DNA of 64,000 nt from Curtobacterium sp. GC_Cur_3 (GCF_026544205.1 NZ_JALNUI010000005.1:62001-126000); one strand, 5' to 3'. Numbered from the stretch's first letter, positions 7,948 to 16,883 are shown. Notes: generated by a model from the letters alone, not told the origin. Made by a program: numbers and translations.

Positions 7948-7957
7948 CCGCTCGACG

Positions 7958-10261
7958 TCAGCCCTTCGTCCGGCTGTGCCAGATCATCGTCGTGCTCTTC
8001 CGCAGCACCAGGTCGCCGTTGGTCATCATCCGCAGGGTGACCTTCGCGCCGCCGGACTTGGACGTCCCCGACGCCCACGCCTGCTTGCCGAACCGGTCCC
8101 AGAGCACCAGGTTGCCGTTCGACTCCATGCGCAGCGACGCACCGGCTCCACGGCCGCTGACCGCGAGCGCCGTCCGGGTGCCGAGCACCACGCGCATCTG
8201 CCCGTCAGAACGGACCGTGAGCCGCCGGTGGCCCGTCGTGTCGTACAGGTTCTGACCCGGCACGAGTGATGCCCCGGTCACCATCTGGTCGGCCCCGGGT
8301 GCGCCGTTGCGCCAGAGCACCGTGGTGCCCACCGAGACCCGGACGTCACCGCCGTCGGTGACGGAGAGCACGGGGGTGCCGGCCGCGCTGGTCTTCGTCG
8401 TGGTCCAGACCACCGCGCCCGAGGCCGTCCGGACACTGAGCACGCCGTTCGTCCCGAGCGACAGGGTGTTCCCCGTGCCCGGGGTCTTCGTGGACCACAG
8501 CACGCGGCCGTTGCCCCACTCGACGAGGTTGCCGTCGCGCTGCAGATCCAGCCAGTACTGCCCGTTCGGCGAGTGGATCGAGGTCCCCGACGGCACGGTG
8601 CTGCTCGACGCCGTGATCGTGGTCGGCGTGGCACCGGCGACGGACGGTCCGGCCGCCGGCGGGCACGAGGCCGCGACGGGCAGGAGTGGCCCGAGCGTCG
8701 ACCACCGCGGGGTGCCGAGACCGGTCGCCAGGTCGTGGCCGGCGGTGGCCTTCCACGTGCCGTTCGACCCGGTCGTCACGTCGCGGAACGCCGACGGGTT
8801 GCCGTAGAGCACGGCGTGCAGGTCACCGACGCCCGCAGCGCACCCCCGGGCGGAGAGCGCCGTGGCGAGCTGCCCGGCGACGATCGGCGAGGCGAGGCTC
8901 GTCCCGCCGCCGTACACGAAGCCGTGCGCCGTGCCGAGGTAGATGCCGGGACCGGTCTCCGGGTCGGCGACCGCGGCGATGTCCGGGACCCGACGCTGCG
9001 TGCCGCTGATGCCCGCACCCGTCTGCCAGGCGGGACGCGGGGTGACCGACGAGGTCCCGCCGCCGCCGGCGCCGTACTGGTTCGACCACCCGCTCTCGCT
9101 GAAGCCCGACCCCGACCGCTTCAGGCTGGTGCCACCGACGGCGACCACGGCGGCCGAGGACGCCGGGTACGAGACGTCCCGGATCGCCGTGCGCGGCCCG
9201 GTCGGGCACTGCGCACCGTCGTCACCGGTCGCGGCGAAGACCGTCGCGCCGGCGGCGACGATCCGGTCGAGCGCGTCGTCGAGCGCCGCGCGGGCGCCAC
9301 CGGACATGAGCGACTCGCAGCCGCCCCACGAGATGCTCACCGCGGTGATGCCGGCGGGACCGACCTCGTCCGCGATCTGGCTGTACGCCTGGTACATGCC
9401 CTGGAACGTGTTCGGCGCGACGTAGACGCGCTGGCGGGCTCCCGGTGCCACGGCGAGCAGCGCCTCCTGGTCGAGCGCGACCTCGGTCTCACCACCGGTG
9501 CCGTCGGGACGGTGCACGTCGGCGCCGGCCACGGCCACCTGGTCGACCGCCGGGACAGGGCGCCCCACGGCGGCCGCGTAGGCGGCGAGGTCGTTGCGGT
9601 CCCAGCCGGAGAACTGCACGGTGGCGATCGTCGCCCCGGCCCCTGCGGTGGCGCTCGTCGAAGAGGCGTACGCCGACGCGATGTCGGCCGGCGCGTAGCC
9701 GGCCGGCACGGCAGCGTGCGACACGGCCGGCCGGGTGTCCAGGCCCAGGACGCCGGTCACCGCGCCGCCGAGGACGCCCGAGAGCACCGGTTCGGACGCC
9801 GGGTGCATCCCGTCGCCGGTGCCGAGGAGCTCGACACCGAACACGGCCTCGGCCTGCGCGGCGGTGCCACGGGCCTCCACCTGCCAGGTGTCGAGGTCGG
9901 TGACGGTGAACCCGGCCGTGGTGAGCGCCGCACGCACCGTGGCGCGGTCGTCGGTCTCCGGTGCGACCTCGGCGACGGCGTCGGCGCGCTCGTCCGTCGT
10001 GGCGCCGGTCGTCGTGGTCGGCAGGGCACGCAGTGCGGCCTGGTCGGTGGGGCGGAGGACGACCGTCAGGTCGACGACCTCGCCGTCGGGCGTCGCACCC
10101 GTGGTCGGGTCCGTCGACGTGGGCAGCGTCTGCTCGGGTGCGACCCGGACCGGTGTCGGCGCGGTGGCCGACGCGCTCGCGGCCGGGACGGCGACACCGA
10201 CGACGGCGAACGCCGTGACGATGGCCGCAGCGGTCAGCAGGGACGGGGTACGAGGGGGCAT
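7958..10261 (-). CDS. Secreted S53 (sedolisin/kumamolisin-type) peptidase with C-terminal bulb-type lectin repeats
   Basis: The product has 767 residues. A signal peptide (hydrophobic core LLTAAAIVTAFAVVGVAV, end near ASA at about 30) precedes a pro-kumamolisin activation domain (about 40-190). The peptidase domain follows, with the sedolisin triad: E260 and D264 in TEVALD, S455 in GGGTSLASP, and the oxyanion Asp in ATGDDGA. A calcium site is indicated by FRDVTTGSNG and DLATGLGTP. From about residue 545 there are repeats like LQRDGNLVEW, MESNGNLVLW and MMTNGDLVLR, which are B-lectin strands, suggesting a carbohydrate- or cell-wall-binding tail. The start at 10261 is preceded by GGAG. It is a single gene convergent with the aldolase and likely an acid-active exopeptidase or endopeptidase outside the cell. 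Confidence 0.9.
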   Translation of the reverse strand: MPPRTPSLLTAAAIVTAFAVVGVAVPAASASATAPTPVRVAPEQTLPTSTDPTTGATPDGEVVDLTVVLRPTDQAALRALPTTTTGATTDERADAVAEVAPETDDRATVRAALTTAGFTVTDLDTWQVEARGTAAQAEAVFGVELLGTGDGMHPASEPVLSGVLGGAVTGVLGLDTRPAVSHAAVPAGYAPADIASAYASSTSATAGAGATIATVQFSGWDRNDLAAYAAAVGRPVPAVDQVAVAGADVHRPDGTGGETEVALDQEALLAVAPGARQRVYVAPNTFQGMYQAYSQIADEVGPAGITAVSISWGGCESLMSGGARAALDDALDRIVAAGATVFAATGDDGAQCPTGPRTAIRDVSYPASSAAVVAVGGTSLKRSGSGFSESGWSNQYGAGGGGTSSVTPRPAWQTGAGISGTQRRVPDIAAVADPETGPGIYLGTAHGFVYGGGTSLASPIVAGQLATALSARGCAAGVGDLHAVLYGNPSAFRDVTTGSNGTWKATAGHDLATGLGTPRWSTLGPLLPVAASCPPAAGPSVAGATPTTITASSSTVPSGTSIHSPNGQYWLDLQRDGNLVEWGNGRVLWSTKTPGTGNTLSLGTNGVLSVRTASGAVVWTTTKTSAAGTPVLSVTDGGDVRVSVGTTVLWRNGAPGADQMVTGASLVPGQNLYDTTGHRRLTVRSDGQMRVVLGTRTALAVSGRGAGASLRMESNGNLVLWDRFGKQAWASGTSKSGGAKVTLRMMTNGDLVLRKSTTMIWHSRTKG

Positions 10262-10451
10262 CGGTGGTCGCTCCGTGACTCGGGACGGTGCCCGGTCCGT
10301 GGGCGCCGGCCCCCCGATGACGTCAGGGGGACGGTGCACGCTACCCCGGGAACGGCCCTCGGGTCCGCCCCCAGTTGTGGAGCACGCGGCCGTCCGACGG
10401 GTGGTGACGGGCGGACGGGAGGCTCGGCGTACCCCCGGTGGGCACGTCCGG

Positions 10452-11834
10452 TCAGCAGAGGGGGACGTTCACCGCGAGCCCGCCCATGGCGGTCTCCTTG
10501 TACTTGGTGGACATGTCGGCGCCGGTCTGCCGCATGGTCTCGACGACCTGGTCGAGCGACACGTGGTGCACGCCGTCACCCCGGAGTGCCATCCGCGCGG
10601 CGTTGACGGCCTTGTTCGCCGCGATGGCGTTGCGCTCGATGCACGGGATCTGCACGAGTCCGCCGATCGGGTCGCAGGTCAGTCCGAGGTTGTGCTCCAT
10701 CGCGATCTCGGCGGCGTTCTCGACCTGCTCGGGCGTCCCCCCGAGGAGTTCGGCGAGCCCGGCGGCGGCCATCGACGCGGCCGAACCGACCTCGCCCTGG
10801 CAGCCGACCTCGGCGCCGGAGATCGACGCGCGTTCCTTGTAGATCGACCCGATCGCCCCGGCGGTGAGCAGGAACCGGACCACGGCGTCGTCGCGGCGGT
10901 CGGCGGTGATCGTCGGCACGTAGGTCAGCGCGTAGAAGAGCACGGCGGGGATGATGCCGGCGGCGCCGTTGGTCGGGGCCGTGACGACCCGTCCGCCCGA
11001 CGCGTTCTCCTCGTTCACGGCCATCGCGGTCAGGTTCGTCCACTCCATCGCGAAGAGCGGGTCGTGGCCGGGGTCGTCGCGGGTGAGCTGCTCGAACCAG
11101 TTCGCTGCCCGGCGCCGTACCTCGAGCCCACCCGGCAGCGTGCCCGACCGTCGGACGCTGCGGTCGACGCAGGACTCCATCACGGCGTGGATCTCGAGCA
11201 GGCCCCGACGGACCTCGTCCTCGGTCCTGGTGGCGGTCTCGTTCGCCATCGCGATGCCGCTGAGGGGCAGGCCGGTCGCGGCGCACGCGGCGAGCAGTTC
11301 CGCGCCGCTGGAGAACGGGTACGGCACGGTGTCGTCGACCGGGATCGCGGCCTCGGCCACGTCGGCCGGTGCGTCGTCGCCGTCGCGGGTGATGAACCCG
11401 CCGCCGACGGAGTAGTAGGTCTCGACGGCGAGCTGGCTCCCGGTGTCGTCGAAGGCCCGGAGCCGCAGCGCGTTCGGGTGCCGGGGCAGCATCGTCAGCG
11501 GGTGCTGGACGATGTCCCCGAGCCGGAACGGGACGACCTGCCCGCCCGAGAGGCGCAGCGTGCCGGTGCGCTCGAGGTCCTCGAGCGACTGCGCCATCGC
11601 GTCGGGGTCGACCGACTCGGGCAGCTCCCCGGTGAGTCCCGCTGCGACGGCCCCGAGCGTGCCGTGGCCCTGGCCGGTGGACGCGAGCGAGCCGTACAGG
11701 TCGACGCGGATCGTCAGGACCGGCAGCGGTGCGACGCGCTCGGCGAACTCGGCTGCGGCCCGCATGGGCCCCACGGTGTGCGAGCTCGACGGGCCGACAC
11801 CGATGCTGAACAGATCGAAGACGGAGACCGGCAC
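10452..11834 (-). CDS. sdaA: L-serine ammonia-lyase (iron-sulfur, single chain)
   Basis: This enzyme deaminates L-serine to pyruvate and ammonia. The 460 residues match the single-chain bacterial form, with a beta domain beginning [20 protein letters not shown] and a catalytic alpha domain. Cysteines for the [4Fe-4S] cluster are in [17 protein letters not shown] and IPCIERN, and the C-terminal Cys (VNVPLC) typical of the family is present. The start GTG at 11834 is chosen because TAGGGT lies exactly 7 nt upstream, a leaderless arrangement; a GTG 9 bp further upstream overlaps that box. It appears monocistronic, with two palindromes in the 166-bp region upstream. Confidence 0.95.
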   Translation of the reverse strand: MPVSVFDLFSIGVGPSSSHTVGPMRAAAEFAERVAPLPVLTIRVDLYGSLASTGQGHGTLGAVAAGLTGELPESVDPDAMAQSLEDLERTGTLRLSGGQVVPFRLGDIVQHPLTMLPRHPNALRLRAFDDTGSQLAVETYYSVGGGFITRDGDDAPADVAEAAIPVDDTVPYPFSSGAELLAACAATGLPLSGIAMANETATRTEDEVRRGLLEIHAVMESCVDRSVRRSGTLPGGLEVRRRAANWFEQLTRDDPGHDPLFAMEWTNLTAMAVNEENASGGRVVTAPTNGAAGIIPAVLFYALTYVPTITADRRDDAVVRFLLTAGAIGSIYKERASISGAEVGCQGEVGSAASMAAAGLAELLGGTPEQVENAAEIAMEHNLGLTCDPIGGLVQIPCIERNAIAANKAVNAARMALRGDGVHHVSLDQVVETMRQTGADMSTKYKETAMGGLAVNVPLC

Positions 11835-11879
11835 GTCCGCCACCCTAACCCGTCCGGACGGAGCACCTCCCCGCCGGCG

Positions 11880-11916
11880 CGAGACACCGGCGTCTCGGCG
11901 GGACACCGGTGTCTCG
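11880..11916. repeat. Inverted repeat with 11-bp arms upstream of sdaA
   Basis: CGAGACACCGG (11880-11890) and CCGGTGTCTCG (11906-11916) are perfect inverted copies around a 15-nt loop. It lies about 45 bp upstream of the sdaA start and could be an operator or hairpin. The left arm itself continues into a second partial palindrome (GAGAC...GTCTC). Confidence 0.45.
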
Positions 11917-11933
11917 GGCGCGCGCACAGCCGG

Positions 11934-11991
11934 TGAGATCGCACTTCGTGTCGGGTCGACCGACGCCGAGGCGACACGAAGTGCGATCTCA
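11934..11991. repeat. Dispersed 58-bp palindromic element, copy 1
   Basis: Two perfect 20-bp arms, TGAGATCGCACTTCGTGTCG (11934-11953) and its inverted complement (11972-11991), flank an 18-nt loop. The same arms with a different 18-nt loop recur at 39241-39298. The element lies between the pspC stop and the sdaA promoter region. Its function is unknown: a REP-like element, a protein site, or the pspC terminator are all possible. Confidence 0.75.
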
Positions 11992-12000
11992 CGGGCACCG

Positions 12001-12195
12001 TCAGCGGCGGCGGGCGCCCTCGGCCGGCATCACGATCCACAGCACCACGTAGGTGATCCACAGCGGGCCGGGGAACAGGCTCAGGATGATCCAGGCGACG
12101 CGGACGAACAACCGCGACCAGCCGAAACGGTCGGCCAGTCCGGCGCAGACACCCGCGAGGACACGGCCGGAACGAGGACGCATGAGTGAGGTCAT
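12001..12195 (-). CDS. PspC-domain small membrane protein
   Basis: This small protein of 64 residues has the PspC core: [19 protein letters not shown], then one hydrophobic segment ([20 protein letters not shown]). PspC proteins are inner-membrane factors of the phage-shock or envelope-stress response; in actinobacteria short stand-alone PspC proteins are common and not well characterised. The start at 12195 is supported by TAGCGT 7 nt upstream (leaderless); ATG at 12183 is the alternative. The gene appears monocistronic. Confidence 0.85.
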   Translation of the reverse strand: MTSLMRPRSGRVLAGVCAGLADRFGWSRLFVRVAWIILSLFPGPLWITYVVLWIVMPAEGARRR

Positions 12196-12251
12196 GCGGA
12201 CGACGCTACGGCGTCCGACCGGCTGACGACAGACGGATCGCCCCCGGGTGC

Positions 12252-12273
12252 CGGGTGGGGTTGCCCCCACCCG
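12252..12273 (-). terminator. Hairpin terminator of the oxidoreductase gene
   Basis: Perfect 9-bp arms CGGGTGGGG and CCCCACCCG with a 4-nt loop lie 6 bp past the stop codon of the minus-strand gene that ends at 12279. Confidence 0.6.
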
Positions 12274-12278
12274 TCGTG

Positions 12279-13217
12279 TCAGGGGATCAGGACGATCTTG
12301 CCGCGGGTGTGGCCCTGTTCGAGCTCCTCGTAGGCGTCCTGCACGCGGTCGAGCGGGTAGGTGGCGGCGACGGGCACCTCGATCTCACCGTCGGCGACCA
12401 TCCGGGCGAGCGCCCCGAGGATCTCCGGGTCGGCGGTGTCGACACTGCCGGAGGTCTTCGCGCCGACCTCGGCCGCGGCCTCGTACGCGATGACCGTCTC
12501 GATGCGGTCGGCGGGGATCCCGAGCGCGATGCCGAGGCGCACGTACTCGGCGCCGTGCGTGTCGATGAGGGCGTCGATGCCGTTCGTCGCGAGCTCCTGG
12601 ATGCGCTCCTGCAGTCCGTCGCCGTAGGCCACGGGGCGGGCGCCCTTGGACGCGAGCCACTCGTGGTTGGCCTCGGACGCGACGGCGATGACGTCGATGC
12701 CCTCGTTCGTCAGGAGCTGCGTGACGAAGCCACCGACGCCGCCAGCGGCACCGGAGACCACGACGGTCTCCCCGGCGCGGGGGTCGACCGCACGCACGGC
12801 AGCGGCCGCGGTGGTGGCGACGACGTCGAGTCCGCCCGCGACGTTCCAGTCGAGCAGGCGGGGCTTCTGGACGACCTGGCCGGCCGGCACGGAGACGTAC
12901 TCGGCGTGGCTCGCGCGGTCCCACGACCAGCCGATGACCTCTTCGCGCTCGTCCACGCCGTCGACGCCCTCGCCGACCGCGACGACGATGCCGGCGAAGT
13001 CGGTGCCCTGGCCGGAGGGCAGCTTCGACGGGTCCTCCCCGTCGAACAGGCCCTGGCGGATCGCGGACTCCCCCGGGTTGATCCCGGCGGCGCGCACGCG
13101 CACGAGCACCCGACCGGGCTCGACCGGTGGCACGGGGACCTCGTCGACACGGAGGACGCTCCGGTCTCCCCACTGGTCGAAGCGGACGGCTCGCATGGTC
13201 TCAGGCAGATCGCTCAT
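12279..13217 (-). CDS. NAD(P)-dependent quinone oxidoreductase-like alcohol dehydrogenase (MDR family)
   Basis: This medium-chain dehydrogenase/reductase has 312 residues and is of the zinc-independent quinone oxidoreductase type. The N-terminal catalytic domain has MRAVRFDQWGD and RAAGINPGESAIRQG, and the Rossmann site reads VVSGAAGGVGGFVTQL. No structural zinc Cys cluster is visible. The C-terminus (PLDRVQDAYEELEQGHTRGK) is typical of quinone oxidoreductases. The start at 13217 has TAGGGT 8 nt upstream; MRAVRF at 13196 is the alternative. It is divergent from the AroE-like gene, sharing a 90-bp promoter region. The substrate is unknown. Confidence 0.88.
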   Translation of the reverse strand: MSDLPETMRAVRFDQWGDRSVLRVDEVPVPPVEPGRVLVRVRAAGINPGESAIRQGLFDGEDPSKLPSGQGTDFAGIVVAVGEGVDGVDEREEVIGWSWDRASHAEYVSVPAGQVVQKPRLLDWNVAGGLDVVATTAAAAVRAVDPRAGETVVVSGAAGGVGGFVTQLLTNEGIDVIAVASEANHEWLASKGARPVAYGDGLQERIQELATNGIDALIDTHGAEYVRLGIALGIPADRIETVIAYEAAAEVGAKTSGSVDTADPEILGALARMVADGEIEVPVAATYPLDRVQDAYEELEQGHTRGKIVLIP

Positions 13218-13307
13218 CGTCCGCGACCCTACGCTGCTCCCCCGTCCTCGTGCGTGAGCGACATCCAGTGGACCGCTCCATCGCTGTCCTCGTGGGAGAC
13301 TGGCCGC

Positions 13308-14126
13308 ATGCCCATCCTCCACAAGGACATGCAGGTGTGCATGTCGCTCGCGGCCCGTCCGAGCAACATCGGCACCCGGTTCCACAACTACCTGTACGAC
13401 GAGCTCGGGCTGCAGTTCATCTACAAGGCGTTCACGACGACCGACCTGCCGGGTGCCGTCGCGGGCATCCGGGCGCTCGGCATCCGCGGCTGCTCCGTGT
13501 CGATGCCGTTCAAGGAGGCGATCATCCCGCTCGTCGACACCATCGAGGCCTCGGCCGCCGCGATCCAGTCCGTCAACACGGTCGTGAACGACGACGGCGT
13601 CCTCACGGCGTCGAACACCGACTACGAAGCCGTCGCCGCACTCCTCGCCTCGCACGACGTCGACCCGGCGGCCCGCGTGCTGCTGCGCGGCTCCGGCGGC
13701 ATGGCGAAGGCGGTCACGGCGGCGTTCCGCGGCGCCGGCTTCGACCACCTGACCGTGGTCGCCCGCAACGAGGACACCGGCCCGGCCCTGGCCGAGCAGT
13801 ACGACTACGCGTGGGCGCGGACCGAGGCGGACGCCGGCGACGCCGACCTGCTCGTCAACGTCACGCCGCTCGGCATGGACGGCGACCAGGCAGAGACCCT
13901 CGCCTTCGACCAGGCCCGCATCGACGCGGCCCACACGGTCTTCGACGTGGTCGCCTTCCCGTCGGAGACCCCGCTGGTGCGCGCCGGCCGAGCGGCCGAC
14001 AAGCACGTCATCACGGGCGCCGAGGTCATCGCCCTGCAGGCGGCCCGCCAGTTCGAGCGGTACACGGGCATCGCCCTGACCGACGACCAGGTGCGGCGCG
14101 CGAGCGAGTTCAGCCGGGCCGTGTAG
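13308..14126 (+). CDS. Shikimate dehydrogenase-like protein (atypical AroE)
   Basis: This protein of 272 residues has the AroE fold. The catalytic Lys region reads CSVSMPFKEA (the usual form is VTxPxKE), then SVNTVVNDDG and ASNTDYEAV (conserved Asn and Asp), a nucleotide loop, LLRGSGGMAKA, and a C-terminal segment, TGAEVIALQAARQFERYTG. The canonical shikimate-binding SxS motif near the N-terminus is replaced by LAARPSNIGTRFHNYL, so this is one of the AroE-like paralogues that may act on quinate, shikimate or another substrate. No other aromatic-pathway gene is nearby. It is followed by a strong hairpin. Confidence 0.82.
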   Translation: MPILHKDMQVCMSLAARPSNIGTRFHNYLYDELGLQFIYKAFTTTDLPGAVAGIRALGIRGCSVSMPFKEAIIPLVDTIEASAAAIQSVNTVVNDDGVLTASNTDYEAVAALLASHDVDPAARVLLRGSGGMAKAVTAAFRGAGFDHLTVVARNEDTGPALAEQYDYAWARTEADAGDADLLVNVTPLGMDGDQAETLAFDQARIDAAHTVFDVVAFPSETPLVRAGRAADKHVITGAEVIALQAARQFERYTGIALTDDQVRRASEFSRAV

Positions 14127-14138
14127 CCGGCCAGGAGA

Positions 14139-14182
14139 CGGACTGGAGGCCCGTCACCAGCTGGTGACGGGCCTCCAGTCCG
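14139..14182. terminator. Perfect 44-nt palindromic terminator between convergent genes (GGAGGC family)
   Basis: Two perfect 22-bp arms meet without a loop (centre at 14160/14161). The arms contain GGACTGGAGGCCCGTCACC. It separates the AroE-like gene and the SRPBCC gene and can terminate both. The GGAGGC/GCCTCC core is shared with five other hairpins in this window. Confidence 0.85.
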
Positions 14183-14186
14183 CAGG

Positions 14187-14630
14187 TCAACGACTCGTGA
14201 CGCGACCCGTCGCGACCCAGCCGAGCCGGCGGATGCTCTCGTGGTTGCGGAACCAGATGCCCGGCTGCGCGATGAAGCCGGGGACCAGTGAGCCGGGGCC
14301 CTTCACCGGGTTCTCCCGCAGGGTGACGCGGCTGCCGCGGGGGTGCGGTTCCACCTCGACCTCGACGCGGGCCTCACCGACCGGCCAGCCGCGCGCCTGG
14401 ATGACCATGCGCCGGGACTCGTCGTACTCGAGCACCGTCGTGGTGTCGTTGATGACCAGCGGCCAGATCCCGAACGAGTGGTGGATCCTCGTGCCGACGG
14501 CGGGCCAGCCCGGGTCCTCTCCCCGCATGCGGGACGCGCCGACCACCCACGTGGGGTAGAGCCAGCCGTCGCGGAGCACGTCGAAGACGGCCTCCGGCGA
14601 GCAGTGGATGATGCGGACGTTCTTGGCCAT
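14187..14630 (-). CDS. SRPBCC family protein (polyketide cyclase/dehydrase-like)
   Basis: This helix-grip (START/Bet v1-like) protein of 147 residues opens with the typical N-terminus VRIIHCSPEAVFDVLRDGWL. It continues with GWPAVGTRIHHSFGIWPLV and a strand EARVEVEVEPHPRGSRVTL. Such proteins bind hydrophobic ligands. It lies 6 bp downstream of the CrtI-like oxidase, so the two are probably co-transcribed and may act on the same lipid or pigment. The ligand is unknown. Confidence 0.82.
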   Translation of the reverse strand: MAKNVRIIHCSPEAVFDVLRDGWLYPTWVVGASRMRGEDPGWPAVGTRIHHSFGIWPLVINDTTTVLEYDESRRMVIQARGWPVGEARVEVEVEPHPRGSRVTLRENPVKGPGSLVPGFIAQPGIWFRNHESIRRLGWVATGRVTSR

Positions 14631-14636
14631 GGTGGA

Positions 14637-16082
14637 TCAGTCCTCCGGGGTGAGATCGACGTCCTCCGGCAGACCGAAGGTGTGGCGCAGGGCGCTCTTG
14701 GCGGCGTGCCACCCGGCCATGCCGTGCACGCCGGGCCCCGGGGCGGACGCCTCGGAGCAGAGGTACATGCCGCCGCCCATCCGCCACGGGTCGCTCGAGA
14801 GGACCGGGCGCTTGACGAGCTGCCAGAAGCTGGCGGCACCGGCGGCGATGTCGCCGCCGACGTAGTTGGGGTTGTACTCGCCCATCTGGACAGCCGTCCG
14901 CGAGCTCGACGCCAGGATCGTGTCGCGGAAGCCCGGGGCGAAGCGCTCGATCTGACGGGTGACCATCTCGGTCGGGTCGACGTCCGAGCCCGCGGGCACG
15001 TGCGCGTAGGCCCAGAAGACGTGCTTGCCCGCCGGCGCCCGGCTCGGGTCGACGACGGTGGGTTCGGCGCCCAGGACGTACGGCCGCTCGGCGTGCTGTC
15101 CGCGGGAGACGGCGCCCTCGGCGTCGGCGATCTCGGAACGGGTCCCGCCGATGTGCACGGTGCCCGCGCGGCGCAGTTCGGCGTTCGTCCACGGCACGGC
15201 GTCGGACAGCGCGAAGTCGACCTTGGCCGCGGCGTTGCCGAACCTGAAGCGTCGCAGGGCACCGCGTCTCGGGGTCGGGATCTGCTTCCCGGCGATCCGG
15301 AGCATGCCGGGGACGCTCGTGTCGAACAGCACGGCCTTGGCGGGGGTCAGGTCGGCGAGCGACCGGACCTCGTGCCCCGTGGTGATCGTGCCGCCGTGTG
15401 CGACGAGGTCGGCGGCGAGCGCGTCGACGATCGCCTGGCTGCCACCGATCGGCACCGGCCAACCCCTGGCGTGGGCGTAGGAGCCGAGCGACAGGGCCGC
15501 AGCGGCGGTGGACAGCGAGGGCAGGTGCTGGATCGAGTGCGCCGCGACGCCGGAGACCATGGCCGCGGCGGTGTCACCGCGGAACCGGAGGTTCCACGCG
15601 GCGCTGCCCTGCTCGAGTGCCCGCAGGCCGAAGCGCAGCACCGTCAGCGGGTGGCGCGGTACGTGCAGCAGGGCGTCGGTGGCGAAGTCGGCGACCTGGT
15701 CGGCGTTCCGTGCGAGCGGTGCCATCAGGTGTTTGAACGCGGGGCCGTCGACGCCGAGCTCCGCGGCGGTGCGGTCGAGGTCCTGGTACGCGATGCCCGC
15801 GCGGCCGCCGTCGAGCGGGTGGCCGTACTGGACCTCGGGCAGGCGCAGCTCGATGCGGTCCTCCATCCGGAAGCGCCGGAAGAACTCGGACTGCAGCGCC
15901 ATCGGGTGCACGGCGGAGCAGACGTCGTGCAGGAACCCGGGCAGCGTGAGCTCCGACGTGCGGGCACCGCCACCGATCGTGTCGTTCCGCTCGACGACCT
16001 CGACGGACAGTCCTGCCCGCGCGAGCGTCACCGCTGCGGCGAGCCCGTTCGGCCCCGCCCCGACCACCACCGCATCGACCAT
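14637..16082 (-). CDS. FAD-dependent phytoene desaturase-like oxidoreductase
   Basis: This flavoprotein has 481 residues. The N-terminus VDAVVVGAGPNGLAAAVTL is the dinucleotide-binding site, followed by VVERNDTIGGGART typical of the CrtI/amine-oxidase family. The C-terminal FAD segment reads GMYLCSEASAPGPGVHGMAG. It resembles the actinobacterial relatives of phytoene dehydrogenase found outside carotenoid clusters, and no other carotenoid gene is present here. Start at 16082 with TAGGCT 6 nt upstream (leaderless). The SRPBCC gene follows after 6 bp. Substrate unknown. Confidence 0.85.
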   Translation of the reverse strand: MVDAVVVGAGPNGLAAAVTLARAGLSVEVVERNDTIGGGARTSELTLPGFLHDVCSAVHPMALQSEFFRRFRMEDRIELRLPEVQYGHPLDGGRAGIAYQDLDRTAAELGVDGPAFKHLMAPLARNADQVADFATDALLHVPRHPLTVLRFGLRALEQGSAAWNLRFRGDTAAAMVSGVAAHSIQHLPSLSTAAAALSLGSYAHARGWPVPIGGSQAIVDALAADLVAHGGTITTGHEVRSLADLTPAKAVLFDTSVPGMLRIAGKQIPTPRRGALRRFRFGNAAAKVDFALSDAVPWTNAELRRAGTVHIGGTRSEIADAEGAVSRGQHAERPYVLGAEPTVVDPSRAPAGKHVFWAYAHVPAGSDVDPTEMVTRQIERFAPGFRDTILASSSRTAVQMGEYNPNYVGGDIAAGAASFWQLVKRPVLSSDPWRMGGGMYLCSEASAPGPGVHGMAGWHAAKSALRHTFGLPEDVDLTPED

Positions 16083-16129
16083 GCGTCGAGCCTACGGCCG
16101 TGTGCCTCGGCGCCTTCGGAGCCGGCGGG

Positions 16130-16821
16130 TCAGATGACCGCCCAACCGCGGTCCACGACGTCGCTGCGACGCGCGAGCACCTCGTCGATCCGATGTGCTC
16201 CCTCGATGAAGCGGCGAGCGTCGGGGTGGACGAAGCCGACGATCTCCAGGACGTCGTCACGGACTCGTTCGAGTGGTGCGGTGAACACGGGTTCGTGGTG
16301 CGCGAGCCGGTTCCGGAAACGACGGACCTCGTCGAGCTCGCGGTGCAGCTGCTTCCGACGAACGGCTCGATCCGCGGGAACGCCCGACGGACACGCGGCT
16401 GCCACAGCGCGGTCTCGTAGCTGAGCCGAGGGTGCCGCGGGATTCCCGCATCGGTGAGGCCCACCCAGAAGCCGAGACTCGTGGCCGCGACGACGTCATC
16501 AGCGGCGGGCGCGTCGGTCCCCCGTCGCGTCAGTGTCCGCTGCGCACTGTCGATGGCACGTCGTTCCCGGTCCATCAGGGACACGTCCGGGTCGTTCCAC
16601 CAGTCGTCGCGGCGTCCCGAGCGCAGGGCGTCGTGGATGGCGTTGCGGACGACGACCTCGAGGCAGCCGAGCGGACCCCAGAAGGCCGAGGCGATCTCGC
16701 TGTTCCAGGCGGAGAGCCGGATTGCCCTCGCGCGGTCGCCCCCGGCGGATCGGAGGTACCGATCGAAGCGTGGGACGCCGAGCAGGCCCGGGAGGTCGGG
16801 GAGTTCGGCTGGATCGATCAC
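16130..16821 (-). pseudogene. Abi-like (abortive infection family) gene interrupted by a -1 frameshift
   Basis: The 5' part encodes an Abi_2-like N-terminus with RFDRYLRSAGGDRARAIRLS, SAFWGPLGCLEVVVRNAIHD and SYETALWQPRVRRAFP. The matching C-terminal part, KQLHRELDEVRRFRNRLAHH and EPVFTAPLERVRDD, continues in another frame from about 16380. Moving between the two frames needs a one-base deletion (or two-base insertion) somewhere around 16340-16380. Joined, the parts give about 230 residues, the usual family length, with the conserved RNRxAHHEPxF motif. The start GTG at 16821 follows GGGGGAG; a GTG at 16827 is also possible. It may be a recent pseudogene, a sequencing error, or a case of programmed frameshifting. 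Confidence 0.75.
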
Positions 16822-16846
16822 GCGCACTCCCCCAGAGAAAGCAATT

Positions 16847-16883
16847 GCCCCAGGAGTCCGGCTGAGCCGAATGGTCCTGGGGC
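16847..16883 (-). terminator. Compound hairpin terminator
   Basis: Perfect 9-bp outer arms GCCCCAGGA and TCCTGGGGC enclose a smaller stem CGGC-TGA-GCCG. On the minus strand it is followed by a pyrimidine-rich tail (TTGCTTTCTCT). It lies 50 bp past the stop of the gene ending at 16934 and upstream of the Abi-like gene. Confidence 0.65.

Noticed and set aside
14800..16082. Carotenoid biosynthesis cluster suggested by the CrtI-like gene
   Set aside because: No phytoene synthase, GGPP synthase or cyclase genes are present; the neighbour is an SRPBCC protein.
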